The notes: generated from the sequence alone by a model not told the origin. A stretch of 64,000 nucleotides of DNA from Anaerosalibacter massiliensis (GCA_000751555.1 CCEZ01000043.1:310001-374000), one strand, 5' to 3'. Shown: positions 38,018-48,479, numbered from the stretch's first letter. Made by a program: numbers and translations.

Positions 38018-39300
38018 ATTAAGTTTTCTTCGTATAAATTATTTAAAGATTTCATTATTCCCAATTTGCAATGTTCATAAGTAAGACCACCTTGATAATA
38101 TGCATAATAAGGTTCTCTAATAGGAGCATCCGCACTCAATTCAATAGATGAACCTTGTATAAATCCTCCAGCGGCCATTATAACTTGATCTTCATACCCA
38201 GGCATATCTGAAGGTTCTGGAGTAAAATAAGAGTCCACTGGAGATGCACTTTGTATACCTTTACAAAACTCTAGAATTCTTTTTCTGCTATTAAATTCTA
38301 TTCCTTGTATAATATCACTTCTTAAATCATCTACATTAGGTATAACTTTAAAACCTAAACTACTATAAACTGCTGCCATTAGAATAGCTCCCTTTACAGC
38401 TTCTGATACAATATGAGGTGCCAAAAATAAACCTTGTAAAATACTTCTTGTCATTCCAAATGTTAATCCACAATCTTTTCCAAGTCCTGGTGCAGTACTT
38501 CTATTTGCTATTAATTCAATTAAATCTTTGTTTCCCACTATATATCCTCCAGATAAAGCTAAACCTCCTCCTGGGTTTTTAATTAAGGATCCTGCCATAA
38601 TATCAGCTCCTATATCTGTAGGTTCTTTTTTTTCTAAAAACTCTCCATAACAATTATCTACCATAATTATTACTTTATCATTATTTTCTTTAATTTTTCT
38701 AATAACATTGTTCATTTCACTTATATTTATAGCTTTTCTATCACTATATCCAGTAGATCTTTGAATTAAAATTAATTTAGTTTTCTCAGTAATATTCTTT
38801 AGAACTTGGTCTATATTTATATGACCATCATTATCTAAAGGTATTTCTTTATAAGATATTCCAAACTCACAAAGAGTTCCCTTTTCATTTCCCTTTGTCC
38901 CTATTACTTTTTGTAATGTTTCATAAGGGCTACCTGTTATAGATATTAATTCATCATTAGGTCTCAATATTCCTGACAAAGTTAAAGTAATAGCATGTGT
39001 GCCAGAGGCAATTGTAGGCCTTACTAGAGCATCCTCTGTGTTAAAGACATAGGAATATATCTCCTCTACCTTATCCCTTCCTATATCATCATATCCATAT
39101 CCTGTGGTCCAATAAAAATCTGTAGAACTTAATCTAGCTTTTTGCATTCCCTCTATTACTTTATATTGATTATATTCTTTATTTTTATCAATTATAGATA
39201 AATTCTCTTTTATTAATTTTTCCTTTTCTTCCACATACCTTATTACTTCTTCTTTAAGACTAAATTGTTTACATAAAATATTTATTGTATCCTTATCCAT
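37996..39300 (-). CDS. YnbB-like PLP enzyme, methionine gamma-lyase/aluminium-resistance family
   Basis: A 434-aa fold-type I PLP enzyme of the Cys/Met-metabolism family often annotated as methionine gamma-lyase or aluminium-resistance protein. Visible are the N-terminal YGYDDIGRDKVEEIYS, IASGTHAI, IMVDNCYGEF and the PLP-lysine segment GSLIKNPGGGLALSGGYIVG. Neighbouring hfq/miaA matches Bacillus ynbB, though hflX is missing. ATG 39300 has AAGGTGG at 11 bases. A TTG at 39339 lies in the hfq terminator tail and is unlikely. Confidence 0.85.
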   Translation of the reverse strand: MDKDTINILCKQFSLKEEVIRYVEEKEKLIKENLSIIDKNKEYNQYKVIEGMQKARLSSTDFYWTTGYGYDDIGRDKVEEIYSYVFNTEDALVRPTIASGTHAITLTLSGILRPNDELISITGSPYETLQKVIGTKGNEKGTLCEFGISYKEIPLDNDGHINIDQVLKNITEKTKLILIQRSTGYSDRKAINISEMNNVIRKIKENNDKVIIMVDNCYGEFLEKKEPTDIGADIMAGSLIKNPGGGLALSGGYIVGNKDLIELIANRSTAPGLGKDCGLTFGMTRSILQGLFLAPHIVSEAVKGAILMAAVYSSLGFKVIPNVDDLRSDIIQGIEFNSRKRILEFCKGIQSASPVDSYFTPEPSDMPGYEDQVIMAAGGFIQGSSIELSADAPIREPYYAYYQGGLTYEHCKLGIMKSLNNLYEENLINKDKLV

Positions 39301-39329
39301 ATTCTTAGTTTCCACCTTTTCTAAAATAT

Positions 39330-39360
39330 TTAAAAACAAAAGCCTCTGAAAATCAGAGAC
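39330..39360 (-). terminator. Terminator after hfq
   Basis: An 8-bp stem (39342-39349 with 39353-39360, one G-T pair), then TTTTGTTTTT on the minus strand, 12 bases after the hfq stop. Confidence 0.8.
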
Positions 39361-39372
39361 ATTTGTCTAAAT

Positions 39373-39600
39373 CTATTCTTGTTCTATATTTCGGTTTATA
39401 TAATTAATGGTTTTACTAGGCACAATCGTAGATATAGCATGCTTATAAATAAGTTGTTGTTTTCCTTCACTTTCTAATATTATTGTGTAATTGTCAAATC
39501 CCTTAACAGTACCTTTTAATTGATAACCATTAACTAAAAAAACTGTTATATCTACACTATCCTTTCTTGCCATATTCAAAAACATATCTTGTAAATTCAT
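39373..39600 (-). CDS. hfq: RNA chaperone Hfq
   Basis: A 75-aa Sm-like hexameric RNA chaperone: Sm1 region [19 protein letters not shown] and Sm2 [11 protein letters not shown]. In Firmicutes its role in sRNA action varies by species. The ATG at 39600 lies one base after the miaA stop, behind AAAGGTAG; a TTG at 39612 is within miaA and less likely. Last gene of the miaB-mutS-mutL-miaA-hfq unit. Confidence 0.96.
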   Translation of the reverse strand: MNLQDMFLNMARKDSVDITVFLVNGYQLKGTVKGFDNYTIILESEGKQQLIYKHAISTIVPSKTINYINRNIEQE

Positions 39601-39601
39601 A

Positions 39602-40579
39602 CTACCTTTCAAAATATTTCCCTCCTTTATTTATTAAATTTAATTCACCCTTTATATATTTTATAATATAATTTATAACTTCATATTTATTTTTGAAGTC
39701 ATCTAAATTAATCCACTTTATTTTTTCATCTTTTCTAAACCATGTTAATTGCCTTTTTGCAAATCTTCTTGTATCTCTTTTTAATAAAGTCAGCGTTTCA
39801 TCTAAAGTCTTTTCTCCTTTTAAATAAAGGATTATTTCCTTATATCCTAAAGCTTTTAGCGAATTAAGTTCTTCACTATATCCCATGTCTAATATTTGTT
39901 TAACCTCTTCTATTAGACCTTCTTCTATCATTTTGTCTACTCTTGAATTAATTCTATTATATAGAACTTTTCTTTCCATGGTCAATCCCATTATAATTAC
40001 ATTATACTTTTCATTACATTTTCTTGAATCCTTATAAAATCTTGACATAGGTTTACCAGTTTCATTATATACTTCTAATGCACGTATTATTCTTTTTCTA
40101 TCATTTACATTAATTCTATTCGAAGAATTAGGATCTATTTCTTTGAGTTTATTATATATATATTTATTACCATATTCATCAGCTATTTTATTGCACTTTT
40201 CTCTAAATTCATCTCTAGGAGGAACATCAATAAAATTCAAATCATATACTAAAGAATTTACATATAGTCCTGTCCCTCCTACAACTATTGGAGTCTTACC
40301 CCTGTTATAAATATCTTCAATATATTTAGTAGCCAATTCTTTATAGTCTGCTACAGTAAATTCTTCATCAGGATTAACTATGTCTATTAAATAATGAGGA
40401 ATTCCCTCCTTTTCTTCTTCTTTAATTTTTGCAGTTCCTATATTCATGTATTTATATATCTGAGCAGAATCAGCTGAAATAATTTCTCCATTTAATTTTT
40501 TTGCTATTTCTATCGATACTTCTGTTTTACCTATAGCAGTTGGTCCTACTAGTATAACTAGAGGTATCTTTTTTGTCAT
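39602..40579 (-). CDS. miaA: tRNA dimethylallyltransferase MiaA
   Basis: Adds the dimethylallyl group to A37 of UNN-reading tRNAs, the substrate MiaB then methylthiolates; both genes are here. The 325-aa product has the P-loop [27 protein letters not shown] and the [15 protein letters not shown] helix. ATG 40579 is preferred because AAAGGA lies 8 bases upstream; the in-frame ATG 40588 overlaps that site. Confidence 0.96.
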   Translation of the reverse strand: MTKKIPLVILVGPTAIGKTEVSIEIAKKLNGEIISADSAQIYKYMNIGTAKIKEEEKEGIPHYLIDIVNPDEEFTVADYKELATKYIEDIYNRGKTPIVVGGTGLYVNSLVYDLNFIDVPPRDEFREKCNKIADEYGNKYIYNKLKEIDPNSSNRINVNDRKRIIRALEVYNETGKPMSRFYKDSRKCNEKYNVIIMGLTMERKVLYNRINSRVDKMIEEGLIEEVKQILDMGYSEELNSLKALGYKEIILYLKGEKTLDETLTLLKRDTRRFAKRQLTWFRKDEKIKWINLDDFKNKYEVINYIIKYIKGELNLINKGGKYFER

Positions 40580-40591
40580 ACCAATCATCCT

Positions 40592-42463
40592 TTAAATAAT
40601 TCTTTTGAATTTTTTCTCTAAATCTCTCTTTGTTATCTTTATTATAACTGGCCTACCATGAGGACATGTATATGGGTTATTTAGTTTTGTAAGTTGTTTT
40701 AACAATTCTTCAATTTCCGGTTTTGTAATTTTATCTCCTGCCTTTATAGCATTTGTACATGCCATTTTCATTATTTTTTCTAGTTTTACATCATAATTAG
40801 TATTTAAATTGTTTTTTATATTATCTAGTATATCAAAAAACAATTTCTTTATCTGAGGTTTTCCAAAAATTAAAGGCACTCCTCGTATAGCTATACTATT
40901 TAATCCAAATTCTTCAATATCAAACCCTAAATTATGAAATAAATCTTTATTATCTTCAACAATAGATAGTTCTTTATTTGTCAATTGAATGATTTCTGGA
41001 GATAATAAAGATTGAATAGTAATATTTTCTCTTTCATATTCCCCTTTATATTGTTCATATTTTACTCTTTCATGGGCTGCATGTTGATCTATAAGATAAA
41101 AATAATTATCTAATGTATTTTCTAAAATAATATAGGTGCTGAATAATATACCCACCAATTTAGTATTTTTAAACACATCATTTAATTCTTCTTTTTCATA
41201 TTCACAGTCTGATACTTTCTCAAACTGTTTATTTTCTTCCTTATCTATCTGCTCTTTTACCTCTTTTTTCTCCAAAGGAGATTCTGCTTTAAAAGAAATA
41301 GATCTAAGCATGGTTTCACTATTTAGATCTTCTTTATTTTCAAAGGAATTAGTTTTTTCATATATTTTAATATTGTCTATAGGTTCTTCTTCTTCTTTGT
41401 TTAAATCTAAAAAATTAACTTCTTCAACAATATTATCTTTTTTACCTTCTATTTTTACTTTCGGGATAGACATGGTTTCCTTTAATATTTTATCTACTAA
41501 TCCTTCTATTATATTATTTATTTCATTTTGATTAGAAAATCTTATTTCTTGTTTTGTAGGATGTATGTTTACATCTATTAAACTTGGATTAATTTCAATG
41601 AACAATATAAAAATAGGGAACCTATTAATTGGTATTAAGGACTTGTAACATCTTTCAATAGTCTTAGTTAGTTGAATATTTTTAATCCATCTACCATTGA
41701 CAAATATATATTGATGTCCTCTATTTCCTCTGTAGAAATCATTTTTAGATATATATCCTTTTACTGATAATTTATTGTCAGAATAATTAATTTCTAATAG
41801 ATTTTCTATAAAGTCTTTTCCTAGTATAGAGTATATATTAGATTTTATATTGTTTTTACCAGGGGTTTTTAATACTATTTTATTATCTTTAATATATTTA
41901 AAAGAAACATTAGGATTTCCTAAAGCTATTTTATAAATTACATCACTTATATGATTTGATTCTGCTAAATCGCTTTTTAAGAACTTTTTCCTTACAGGAA
42001 TATTATAAAATAAATCTTTTGCTATCATTGTAGTTCCTAAAGGACAGCCTATTGTTTCTTTTTTTAATATTTCACCCTCTTTCAAAAATATTCTTATACC
42101 TTTATTAGAATCCTTACTACGTGTAAGTGTTTCCATCTTAGTAGTCATAGAAATACTTGCAAGTGCTTCTCCTCTAAACCCTAATGAATGTATATTTAAT
42201 AAATCCTCAGCAGTTGAAATTTTGCTAGTAGAATGTCTTAAAAATGCATACTCAACTTCATCTTCATTCATGCCAATACCATCATCCGTTATTCTTATAT
42301 AAGTTTTTCCTCCATTTTTTATTTCTATAACTATATTATTTGAACTTGCATCAATAGAGTTTTCAACTAACTCTTTTACAATAGAAGCTGGGTTTTCGAT
42401 TATTTCACCAGCTGCAATTTTAGCAATAGTTGATTCATCTAGAATCTTTATTCTATTATTCAT
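40592..42463 (-). CDS. mutL: DNA mismatch repair protein MutL
   Basis: A 623-aa GHKL ATPase that couples MutS to strand incision. The N-terminal domain has VKELVENSIDASS, DDGIGM and HSTSKI plus GFRGEALAS. A Glu/Lys-rich linker (about 330-420) leads to a C-terminal endonuclease domain with DQHAAHERVKYE, then ACTNAIKAGD and CPHGRP. The endonuclease motif means methyl-independent nicking MutL, as in Bacillus. Start ATG behind GGAGAGG. Confidence 0.96.
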   Translation of the reverse strand: MNNRIKILDESTIAKIAAGEIIENPASIVKELVENSIDASSNNIVIEIKNGGKTYIRITDDGIGMNEDEVEYAFLRHSTSKISTAEDLLNIHSLGFRGEALASISMTTKMETLTRSKDSNKGIRIFLKEGEILKKETIGCPLGTTMIAKDLFYNIPVRKKFLKSDLAESNHISDVIYKIALGNPNVSFKYIKDNKIVLKTPGKNNIKSNIYSILGKDFIENLLEINYSDNKLSVKGYISKNDFYRGNRGHQYIFVNGRWIKNIQLTKTIERCYKSLIPINRFPIFILFIEINPSLIDVNIHPTKQEIRFSNQNEINNIIEGLVDKILKETMSIPKVKIEGKKDNIVEEVNFLDLNKEEEEPIDNIKIYEKTNSFENKEDLNSETMLRSISFKAESPLEKKEVKEQIDKEENKQFEKVSDCEYEKEELNDVFKNTKLVGILFSTYIILENTLDNYFYLIDQHAAHERVKYEQYKGEYERENITIQSLLSPEIIQLTNKELSIVEDNKDLFHNLGFDIEEFGLNSIAIRGVPLIFGKPQIKKLFFDILDNIKNNLNTNYDVKLEKIMKMACTNAIKAGDKITKPEIEELLKQLTKLNNPYTCPHGRPVIIKITKRDLEKKFKRII

Positions 42464-42475
42464 TTTCTCCTCTCC

Positions 42476-45124
42476 TTAGAGGTTCTTAGCCTCCTCAACC
42501 ATATTATACAATATATTCATAGCTTCCATTGGTGTTAATTTAATTATATCTAAATCTTTTACTTTGTTTATAAATTCTTCACTTTTATATTGAAATAAAT
42601 CTAATTGTTTTAGATTATTTTTCTTTTTTTCATTATCATTATCATTATCATTATGATTTTCATTTTTTATTTCTATATATTCCCTAGGCTTTTCATTCCT
42701 TTCAATATTGTTTAAAATTTCATCAGCCCTATTTATAATATCCTGATTGATACCAGCAAGTCTAGCTACTTCTATCCCATAACTCTTATCAGTACTACCC
42801 TTAACTATCTTTCTCAAAAATATAATTTCTTTTCCCTTTTCTTCAACTAAAATTGTATAATTTTTAATACCCTCAAGTTCATTTTCCAACTGGGTTAATT
42901 CGTGATAATGAGTGGCAAATAATGTTTTTGCTCTTATATTTTCATTAATGTATTCTATTACAGACCAAGCAATACTTAGTCCATCGAAAGTGCTTGTACC
43001 TCTACCTACCTCATCTAATATAATTAGACTATTTTCAGTTGCATTTTTAATAATATTTGAAACTTCGTTCATCTCAACCATAAAAGTACTTTCACCCTGA
43101 GCTAAATTATCAGAAGCACCAATTCTAGTAAATATCCTATCTACTACTCCAATATTCCCTTCATCTGCTGGTATAAAGCTTCCTACTTGGGCCATTAGTG
43201 TTATCAAAGCTACTTGTCTCATATATGTGGACTTTCCAGCCATATTAGGTCCTGTAATAATTATAGTTCTATTTTCTTTATTATCTAAATAGGTATCATT
43301 TGGTACAAAGGAGTTTTCTTTTAGAGTTTTTTCTACCACAGGATGCCTTCCATTTCTTATATCTATAATACCATTATTATTTAATTTAGGCCTAACGTAA
43401 TTATTCTTATAAGCTACTTGAGCAAAAGAATTCAAAACATCAACTTTAGATATTATTCTGCTTACTTTTTGGATCCGCTCAACTTCACTTTTTATTTTAT
43501 TTCTAATATTTATAAAGAGATTATATTCTAAGTCTACCATTCTTTCTTCTGCTCCTAATATTTTAGCTTCCATTTCCTTTAATTCAGGAACAAAATACCT
43601 TTCTGAATTAGCTAAAGTTTGTTTTCTAATATAATTATTAGGAACCAATTTTAAATAAGACTTTGATACTTCAATAAAATAACCGAAAACTTTATTATAA
43701 CTAACTTTTAATGTCTTAATTCCTGTTTTTTTCTTTTCTTGTTCTTCTAAATTTGCTAACCATTCTTTACCCTTTATTGCTGCTTCTCTAAGCTCTTTTA
43801 ATCGATCATCAAATTCAGCTTTAATAATTCCTCCTTCTCGCACCGATATAGGTGGTTCATCTGTTATAGATTTATCTATTAAGGAGAAGATATCGTCTAA
43901 TGGATCAATTTTATTTCCTAAATCTGTTAATCCTATACTATCTGAATTAATAAGTGTCTGTTTTAACTTAGGCAATTCACTAAGAGAGTTCTTTAATGAA
44001 ATTAAATCCCTAGCATTACAACTTCCATATATAATTTTACTCATAATTCGTTCTAAATCGTATATATTTTTTAATGAATTTTTTACTTCATCCATGAGCA
44101 TAATATCTTCTATAAAATTCTCTACTATTTCAAGTCTATATTCAATTTTATCTCTAGCTACTAAGGGTTGCTCTAGCCATTTTTTTAGAAGTCTCCCACC
44201 CATTGCCGTAGAAGTATTATCTAAAAGCCACATAAGAGAACCTTTTTTTTCTTTACCCCGAATTGTTTCATTTATCTCTAGATTTATTCTAGTATTAATA
44301 TCTAAAAACATATAATTTTTAACTGAGTAAAAGAAAATCTTATTTATATGTTCTAAAGTTGTTTTCTGAGTTTTAAATAAATAAGATAATAATATCCATA
44401 TAGATATAATGGAATAATTCTTATTATTAAGTTCAAATTTTGTAATAGAATTAGATCCAAAATGTTTTTCTATTTTCTCTATACAATCACTTAATTCATA
44501 CTCAGAATCATCATATACTTCTATATGAGGGTTTATATTATTTTCTATTATTTTCATTATTTTTTTATTTTGAAATAATCTTTCGCTTAACATTACCTCA
44601 GATGGTATAGTCTTTCCTAACTCATCAATTATAAAATTTGTATTGTCCTTTGTGTTACCATAGTATTCGGTAGTATAAAACTCACCGGTAGAAATATCTA
44701 CATAGGATAACCCTACTCCTTTATCTCCTAAATATATACTTGCAAGAAAATTATTAGATTTCTCATCTAGTGCTTTTAAGTCTGTTATCGTTCCTGGTGT
44801 AACAACCCTAACTACATCTCTTTCAACAATACCTTTTGCTTCTGAAGGATCTTCTAATTGTTCACAAATAGCTACTTTATAACCTTTTTTTATAAGTTTA
44901 GAGATATATGAATCAGCTGCATGATAAGGCACTCCACACATAGGTGCCTTTTTTTTATTTCCAATTTCTCTTTTAGTTAATGTAATCTCTAATTCTTTAG
45001 CAGCTATACTAGCATCATCAAAAAACATTTCATAAAAATCTCCAAGTCTAAAAAAAAGAATACAATCTTTATATTTATCTTTAATATTTATATATTGTTT
45101 CATCATTGGTGTTAAATCTTTCAA
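42476..45124 (-). CDS. mutS: DNA mismatch repair protein MutS
   Basis: Mismatch-recognition ATPase of 882 aa. The N-terminus has the GDFYEMF wedge (Phe-x-Glu type), then connector, lever and clamp domains, and the C-terminal ATPase with Walker A GPNMAGKST, Walker B LIILDEVGRGTSTFDG and ATHYHEL. Start TTG 45124 behind GGAGGG. A low-complexity linker between the ATPase and the C-terminal region is encoded by four CATTAT hexamers (42631-42654, plus-strand reading), giving Asn-Asp repeats. Confidence 0.96.
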   Translation of the reverse strand: MKDLTPMMKQYINIKDKYKDCILFFRLGDFYEMFFDDASIAAKELEITLTKREIGNKKKAPMCGVPYHAADSYISKLIKKGYKVAICEQLEDPSEAKGIVERDVVRVVTPGTITDLKALDEKSNNFLASIYLGDKGVGLSYVDISTGEFYTTEYYGNTKDNTNFIIDELGKTIPSEVMLSERLFQNKKIMKIIENNINPHIEVYDDSEYELSDCIEKIEKHFGSNSITKFELNNKNYSIISIWILLSYLFKTQKTTLEHINKIFFYSVKNYMFLDINTRINLEINETIRGKEKKGSLMWLLDNTSTAMGGRLLKKWLEQPLVARDKIEYRLEIVENFIEDIMLMDEVKNSLKNIYDLERIMSKIIYGSCNARDLISLKNSLSELPKLKQTLINSDSIGLTDLGNKIDPLDDIFSLIDKSITDEPPISVREGGIIKAEFDDRLKELREAAIKGKEWLANLEEQEKKKTGIKTLKVSYNKVFGYFIEVSKSYLKLVPNNYIRKQTLANSERYFVPELKEMEAKILGAEERMVDLEYNLFINIRNKIKSEVERIQKVSRIISKVDVLNSFAQVAYKNNYVRPKLNNNGIIDIRNGRHPVVEKTLKENSFVPNDTYLDNKENRTIIITGPNMAGKSTYMRQVALITLMAQVGSFIPADEGNIGVVDRIFTRIGASDNLAQGESTFMVEMNEVSNIIKNATENSLIILDEVGRGTSTFDGLSIAWSVIEYINENIRAKTLFATHYHELTQLENELEGIKNYTILVEEKGKEIIFLRKIVKGSTDKSYGIEVARLAGINQDIINRADEILNNIERNEKPREYIEIKNENHNDNDNDNEKKKNNLKQLDLFQYKSEEFINKVKDLDIIKLTPMEAMNILYNMVEEAKNL
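42631..42654 (-). repeat. Hexanucleotide repeat inside mutS
   Basis: Four tandem CATTAT units encoding alternating Asn and Asp. Gain or loss of units keeps the frame and only changes linker length. Confidence 0.7.
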
Positions 45125-45157
45125 ATTAATCCCTCCAATAGAAATAGAAAAAAGGTT

Positions 45158-46588
45158 CTAGACTATATGACCTTCCAATGTGAAAGTTTTTACATCAGTT
45201 ATTTTTACATTTACAAAGGTTCCAATTAGATCTTTATCGCCCTTAAAGTGTACTAATTTGCTAGAATCAGTTCTGCCATTTAACATACTTTCATCATTTT
45301 TACTTATATCTTCAACTAATACTTTTACAATTTTGTTCATATAATTTTTGTTGCTTTCATAAAAGATAGGATATAAAGTATCTAAAAGTCTTTGAAATCT
45401 TTCATGTTTTATATTATCTGGAACTTGTTCTTCATGTTTTGCAGCAATAGTACCTTCTCTCATAGAGTATAAAAAAGTATAAGCTGAATCATATTTTACT
45501 TTTTTTACTAAATCCAAAGTTTCTTTAAAATCTTCTTCTGTTTCACCAGGGAAACCTACAATTATATCAGTGGTTAATACAATATTGGGTATTTCCCTTT
45601 TAATTTTTTCTACAAGTTTTAAATATTTTTCCTTAGTATATTTTCTATTCATATTCCTTAATATTTTATCACTACCAGATTGAACTGGCAAATGTAGATG
45701 TTTACATACTTTATCACAATCTCTCATAGCATGTATAAGTTCATCTGACAAATCCTTAGGGTGAGATGTCATGAATCTTATTCTCTCAATACCATCAACT
45801 TCATTTATATCTCTTAACAGTTGAGCAAAAGTATAAGGTGTCTCAAGGTTTTTACCATAAGAGTTCACATTTTGTCCTAAAAGGGTGATTTCTTTGTATC
45901 CTTTTTGAGCTAATAATTCTATCTCTTTTAATATGTTTTCAGGAATTCTACTCTTTTCTCTACCCCTAGTATAAGGAACTATACAATAGCTACAAAAATT
46001 ATTGCAACCATACATAATATCTACAAAAGCTTTAAAGTTGTATTTTCGGTTAGCATCTATATTTTCTACAATTTCACGACTTTCTTCAATTATATCCACT
46101 ATAGTTTCTCCTGTTTGCAGATGACTATTTATTAATTGGGGCAATTTATAAATATTATTTGTGCCAAATATTATATCTACATGTTTAAATTTATCCATTA
46201 TAAAATTTCGTACACTTTCTTGTTGGCTCATACATCCACATACAGCTATAGTGATATCAGGCTTTTCTCTTTTAAGAGCTTTCAACGCTCCTAACTGTCC
46301 ATAAACTTTTAAATCGGCATTTTCTCTTACTGAACATGTATTGTAAATAATTAAATCACTATCTTCTTTATTATCTGCAGGAGAATATCCCATGCTTTCT
46401 AATATCCATGATATTTCCTCTGAATCATGTTCGTTCATTTGACAACCATAAGTTACAGTGAGATGTTTCCTTCTCCTGCTTGTTTTCTCAAAGTATTCAT
46501 CATTCCATTGTTTTACTTGCTCCATATAATGCTGTTGTTTTAACTCTTCACTATTAATATCTATATTTATATTTTTTCTCTTATTCAT
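45158..46588 (-). CDS. miaB: tRNA methylthiotransferase MiaB
   Basis: Radical-SAM enzyme that converts i6A37 to ms2i6A37 in tRNA. The 476-aa product has an N-terminal extension typical of Firmicutes (about 1-40), the UPF0004 domain with TYGCQMNEHDSE and NTCSVRENA, radical-SAM CSYCIVPYTRG, and a C-terminal TRAM domain. The QMNEHDSE signature distinguishes it from RimO. Start ATG behind GAGGAGG; first gene of the minus-strand repair/modification unit. Confidence 0.96.
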   Translation of the reverse strand: MNKRKNINIDINSEELKQQHYMEQVKQWNDEYFEKTSRRRKHLTVTYGCQMNEHDSEEISWILESMGYSPADNKEDSDLIIYNTCSVRENADLKVYGQLGALKALKREKPDITIAVCGCMSQQESVRNFIMDKFKHVDIIFGTNNIYKLPQLINSHLQTGETIVDIIEESREIVENIDANRKYNFKAFVDIMYGCNNFCSYCIVPYTRGREKSRIPENILKEIELLAQKGYKEITLLGQNVNSYGKNLETPYTFAQLLRDINEVDGIERIRFMTSHPKDLSDELIHAMRDCDKVCKHLHLPVQSGSDKILRNMNRKYTKEKYLKLVEKIKREIPNIVLTTDIIVGFPGETEEDFKETLDLVKKVKYDSAYTFLYSMREGTIAAKHEEQVPDNIKHERFQRLLDTLYPIFYESNKNYMNKIVKVLVEDISKNDESMLNGRTDSSKLVHFKGDKDLIGTFVNVKITDVKTFTLEGHIV

Positions 46589-46648
46589 TATTTTTCCTCC
46601 TCAGTGTTTATAGTTCAATGATATATATTATACCATACAACTATATAA

Positions 46649-46679
46649 AAAAAGACCTGGCTTTACACCAGGTCTTTTT
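46649..46679. terminator. Terminator at the left edge of the accessory region
   Basis: A 12-bp perfect stem (46649-46660 with 46668-46679), 7-base loop. The core is nearly identical to the terminator at 50569-50589. Confidence 0.85.
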
Positions 46680-46700
46680 AATTTAAATATTGGATTTTTT

Positions 46701-46795
46701 AATCTAATTAGAATGTAATTGTATTGCTAGTATTAAATAAACCATCTACAAGGAGAATAGGAGGTCAATTTTATGTGAGATTAGCAAAATAAAAT
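46701..46795. repeat. Diverged direct repeat, copy A
   Basis: About 90 bases resembling 48890-48985 (copy B), sharing blocks such as CTACAAGGARAATAGGAGGTCA followed by a TTTT-rich stretch and TTAGC-AAAATAA (R marks the variable base). Copy A covers the last codons of the minus-strand gene at 46771 and its downstream region. Confidence 0.6.
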
Positions 46796-47076
46796 ACAAA
46801 ATCCGAGCTTATTAGATTGTAAAAATCTAAAGCTAATTCTATATGTTTTTTATTGCTCATATCTAGTTTTTCAAATAATAGATTTTCAGCTTCATTTATT
46901 TTACCTAATTCTATTAATTTTAATAATTCTTTATGAAGATAATCGGTTTGAGAATTTTCATTTTCATATAATAAATCATAATATACCTCATCTTTATCTT
47001 CAATATGTAGAAAAATTTTTGCTAAAAAATTTATTATTTCTTTTATCAATCTCATTATATAATCCTGCTGATACAT
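46771..47076 (-). CDS. Small DUF6483-like protein
   Basis: A 101-aa helical, acidic protein starting MYQQDYIMRLIKEIINFLAK, a start that resembles the DUF6483 family of short Clostridia proteins of unknown role. No signal peptide or metal motif is seen. ATG 47076 behind AAGGATGTG. The family call is from memory of the N-terminal pattern and is moderate. Confidence 0.6.
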   Translation of the reverse strand: MYQQDYIMRLIKEIINFLAKIFLHIEDKDEVYYDLLYENENSQTDYLHKELLKLIELGKINEAENLLFEKLDMSNKKHIELALDFYNLISSDFVFYFANLT

Positions 47077-47571
47077 ATAAACACATCCTTTCTATGGATA
47101 AAGAAGATCGAAAAAATAATCATAGTTATATAATGCAATTACTAATCCCCTTCAATAATAACCTCTATTCCCACATTTAAGCCTATACGATACAATCCAA
47201 TGGCATACTTGTTGCTGCAGGCTTGCCTATAATCAGAGAATTTATGCATGAATCCCTTTTTCATATAGGATTATTTTTTATCTATGTTGTAGAAATAAAT
47301 AGATAAAGTCCCTTTTTGTTTCCATATGTTCATTAGTACTATCTAAATTAAATTCTAATATATTTAGAGCATTGAGTAAACAATAATTGTCAAAAGAAAA
47401 AAGTTATCACTTTCTGGTAAAATTTTTTAGTCTAAAAACAAAATTAGTTATAAAAGTATGACTTAACTATGATTATAACATTAAATATTGAGCTATCGCA
47501 TATATTTTAAAGTCAAATTAAAAATTTAATTATTTAACAACTTAAATATAATTATTAAACATAGTCCAACC
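47077..47571. other. Gap without recognisable gene
   Basis: About 500 AT-rich bases. On the minus strand near 47185-47240 a short coding-like stretch (IIGKPAATSMPL) is open between stops, probably a remnant. No promoter or structured RNA was recognised. Confidence 0.4.
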
Positions 47572-47876
47572 TTATATATAATTGATGTAAAAAAGACCAA
47601 TCATAACTAAATATCCAGTTATAGCAGATCTTATAACTATTTTAGCAGTTTCAGAATCTCTAATTTCTCCAACCATTATTATATCTGGATCTTGTCTTAA
47701 TATAGGTCTTAAACCATTAGTAAAAGTAAGACCTGTTTTATTATTTACCTGAACTTGATTTATGCCTTTTAACTTATATTCAACAGGATCTTCTATAGTA
47801 ATTATATTTTTTTCCATACTATTTAATTCTCTCAATATTGAATATAAAGTAGTTGTCTTGCCGCTTCCAGTAGCGG
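47572..47876 (-). pseudogene. Fragment of a PilB/GspE-type secretion ATPase
   Basis: Minus-strand frame with Walker [18 protein letters not shown] (around 47874-47815), the Asp-box [21 protein letters not shown], and Walker [17 protein letters not shown], then RSAITGYLV, after which similarity ends within a few residues. Only about 95 of the normal 400-550 residues remain. The N-terminus is cut just before the P-loop, where a plus-strand HTH gene begins. No type IV pilus genes are nearby, so this is a leftover. Confidence 0.85.
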
Positions 47877-47880
47877 TCGG

Positions 47881-48318
47881 AATAGTACTGGGATAGTTTT
47901 ATATGAACAATTAAGTGATTCTTATAGATATGAAAATTATCCTGAAAGGACCTTAGGAGAGAAAATAAGAAAGCAGAGAAATATAAAAGGACTTACTGCT
48001 GAAGAATTGGGTAACCTGTGCGGAGTTAGTAAAAATACAATTTATAGTTATGAATCAAACAATGCTGTTCCTACTTCTAACGTTATGAAAAAAATAGTTA
48101 ATGTCCTGGATGTAGATGTTAAATATTTTGAAGATGATTATTATAATTTTGTGTTATCTGAAAATTATACTGATTATTTAAAAGAGTGGAGAAAACTTCT
48201 TAGAGTTGAAGAACTAGAAGAAAAACTAGGTGTATCTTATGCATCTTATTCAAGTTGGGAAAAAGGTAGTTTTATGGCCAGAAATACATTCAATAAAATT
48301 AAAAATAGGTTATTTTAA
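47881..48318 (+). pseudogene. 5'-truncated gene with two XRE-type HTH domains
   Basis: The frame is open from the junction at about 47881 to the stop at 48318 but has no start codon before TTG 48007. It encodes YPERTLGEKIRKQRNI leading into a Cro/CI HTH (TAEELGNLCGVSKNTIYSYE), then a second degenerate HTH (VEELEEKLGVSYASYSSWE). Missing N-terminus and the shared breakpoint with the pilB fragment suggest a deletion or inversion joined the two. Translation from TTG 48007 would lack the first HTH helix. Confidence 0.65.
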
Positions 48319-48453
48319 AAAATATAAATAAGAATCTCTAAATAGATCCTTATTGATTTGTGATTCTATTTTTGATAACTTTATTTTTATAAAAAATATT
48401 TAGATATGTCGCAAACCACTTAGCAATTAATAAAATGGTGGCTGGTGAGATAT

Positions 48454-48479
48454 AAAAAAAGGGGGTAAAATCCCCTTTT
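48454..48479. terminator. Bidirectional terminator
   Basis: An AAAA/GGGG stem with matching CCCC/TTTT arms around a TAAAAT loop; on the minus strand it follows the membrane-protein pseudogene at 48501. Confidence 0.75.

Noticed and set aside
41136..41531. 131-codon plus-strand open frame
   Set aside because: Antisense to mutL over its low-complexity linker; Ser/Phe-rich shadow with no start signal.
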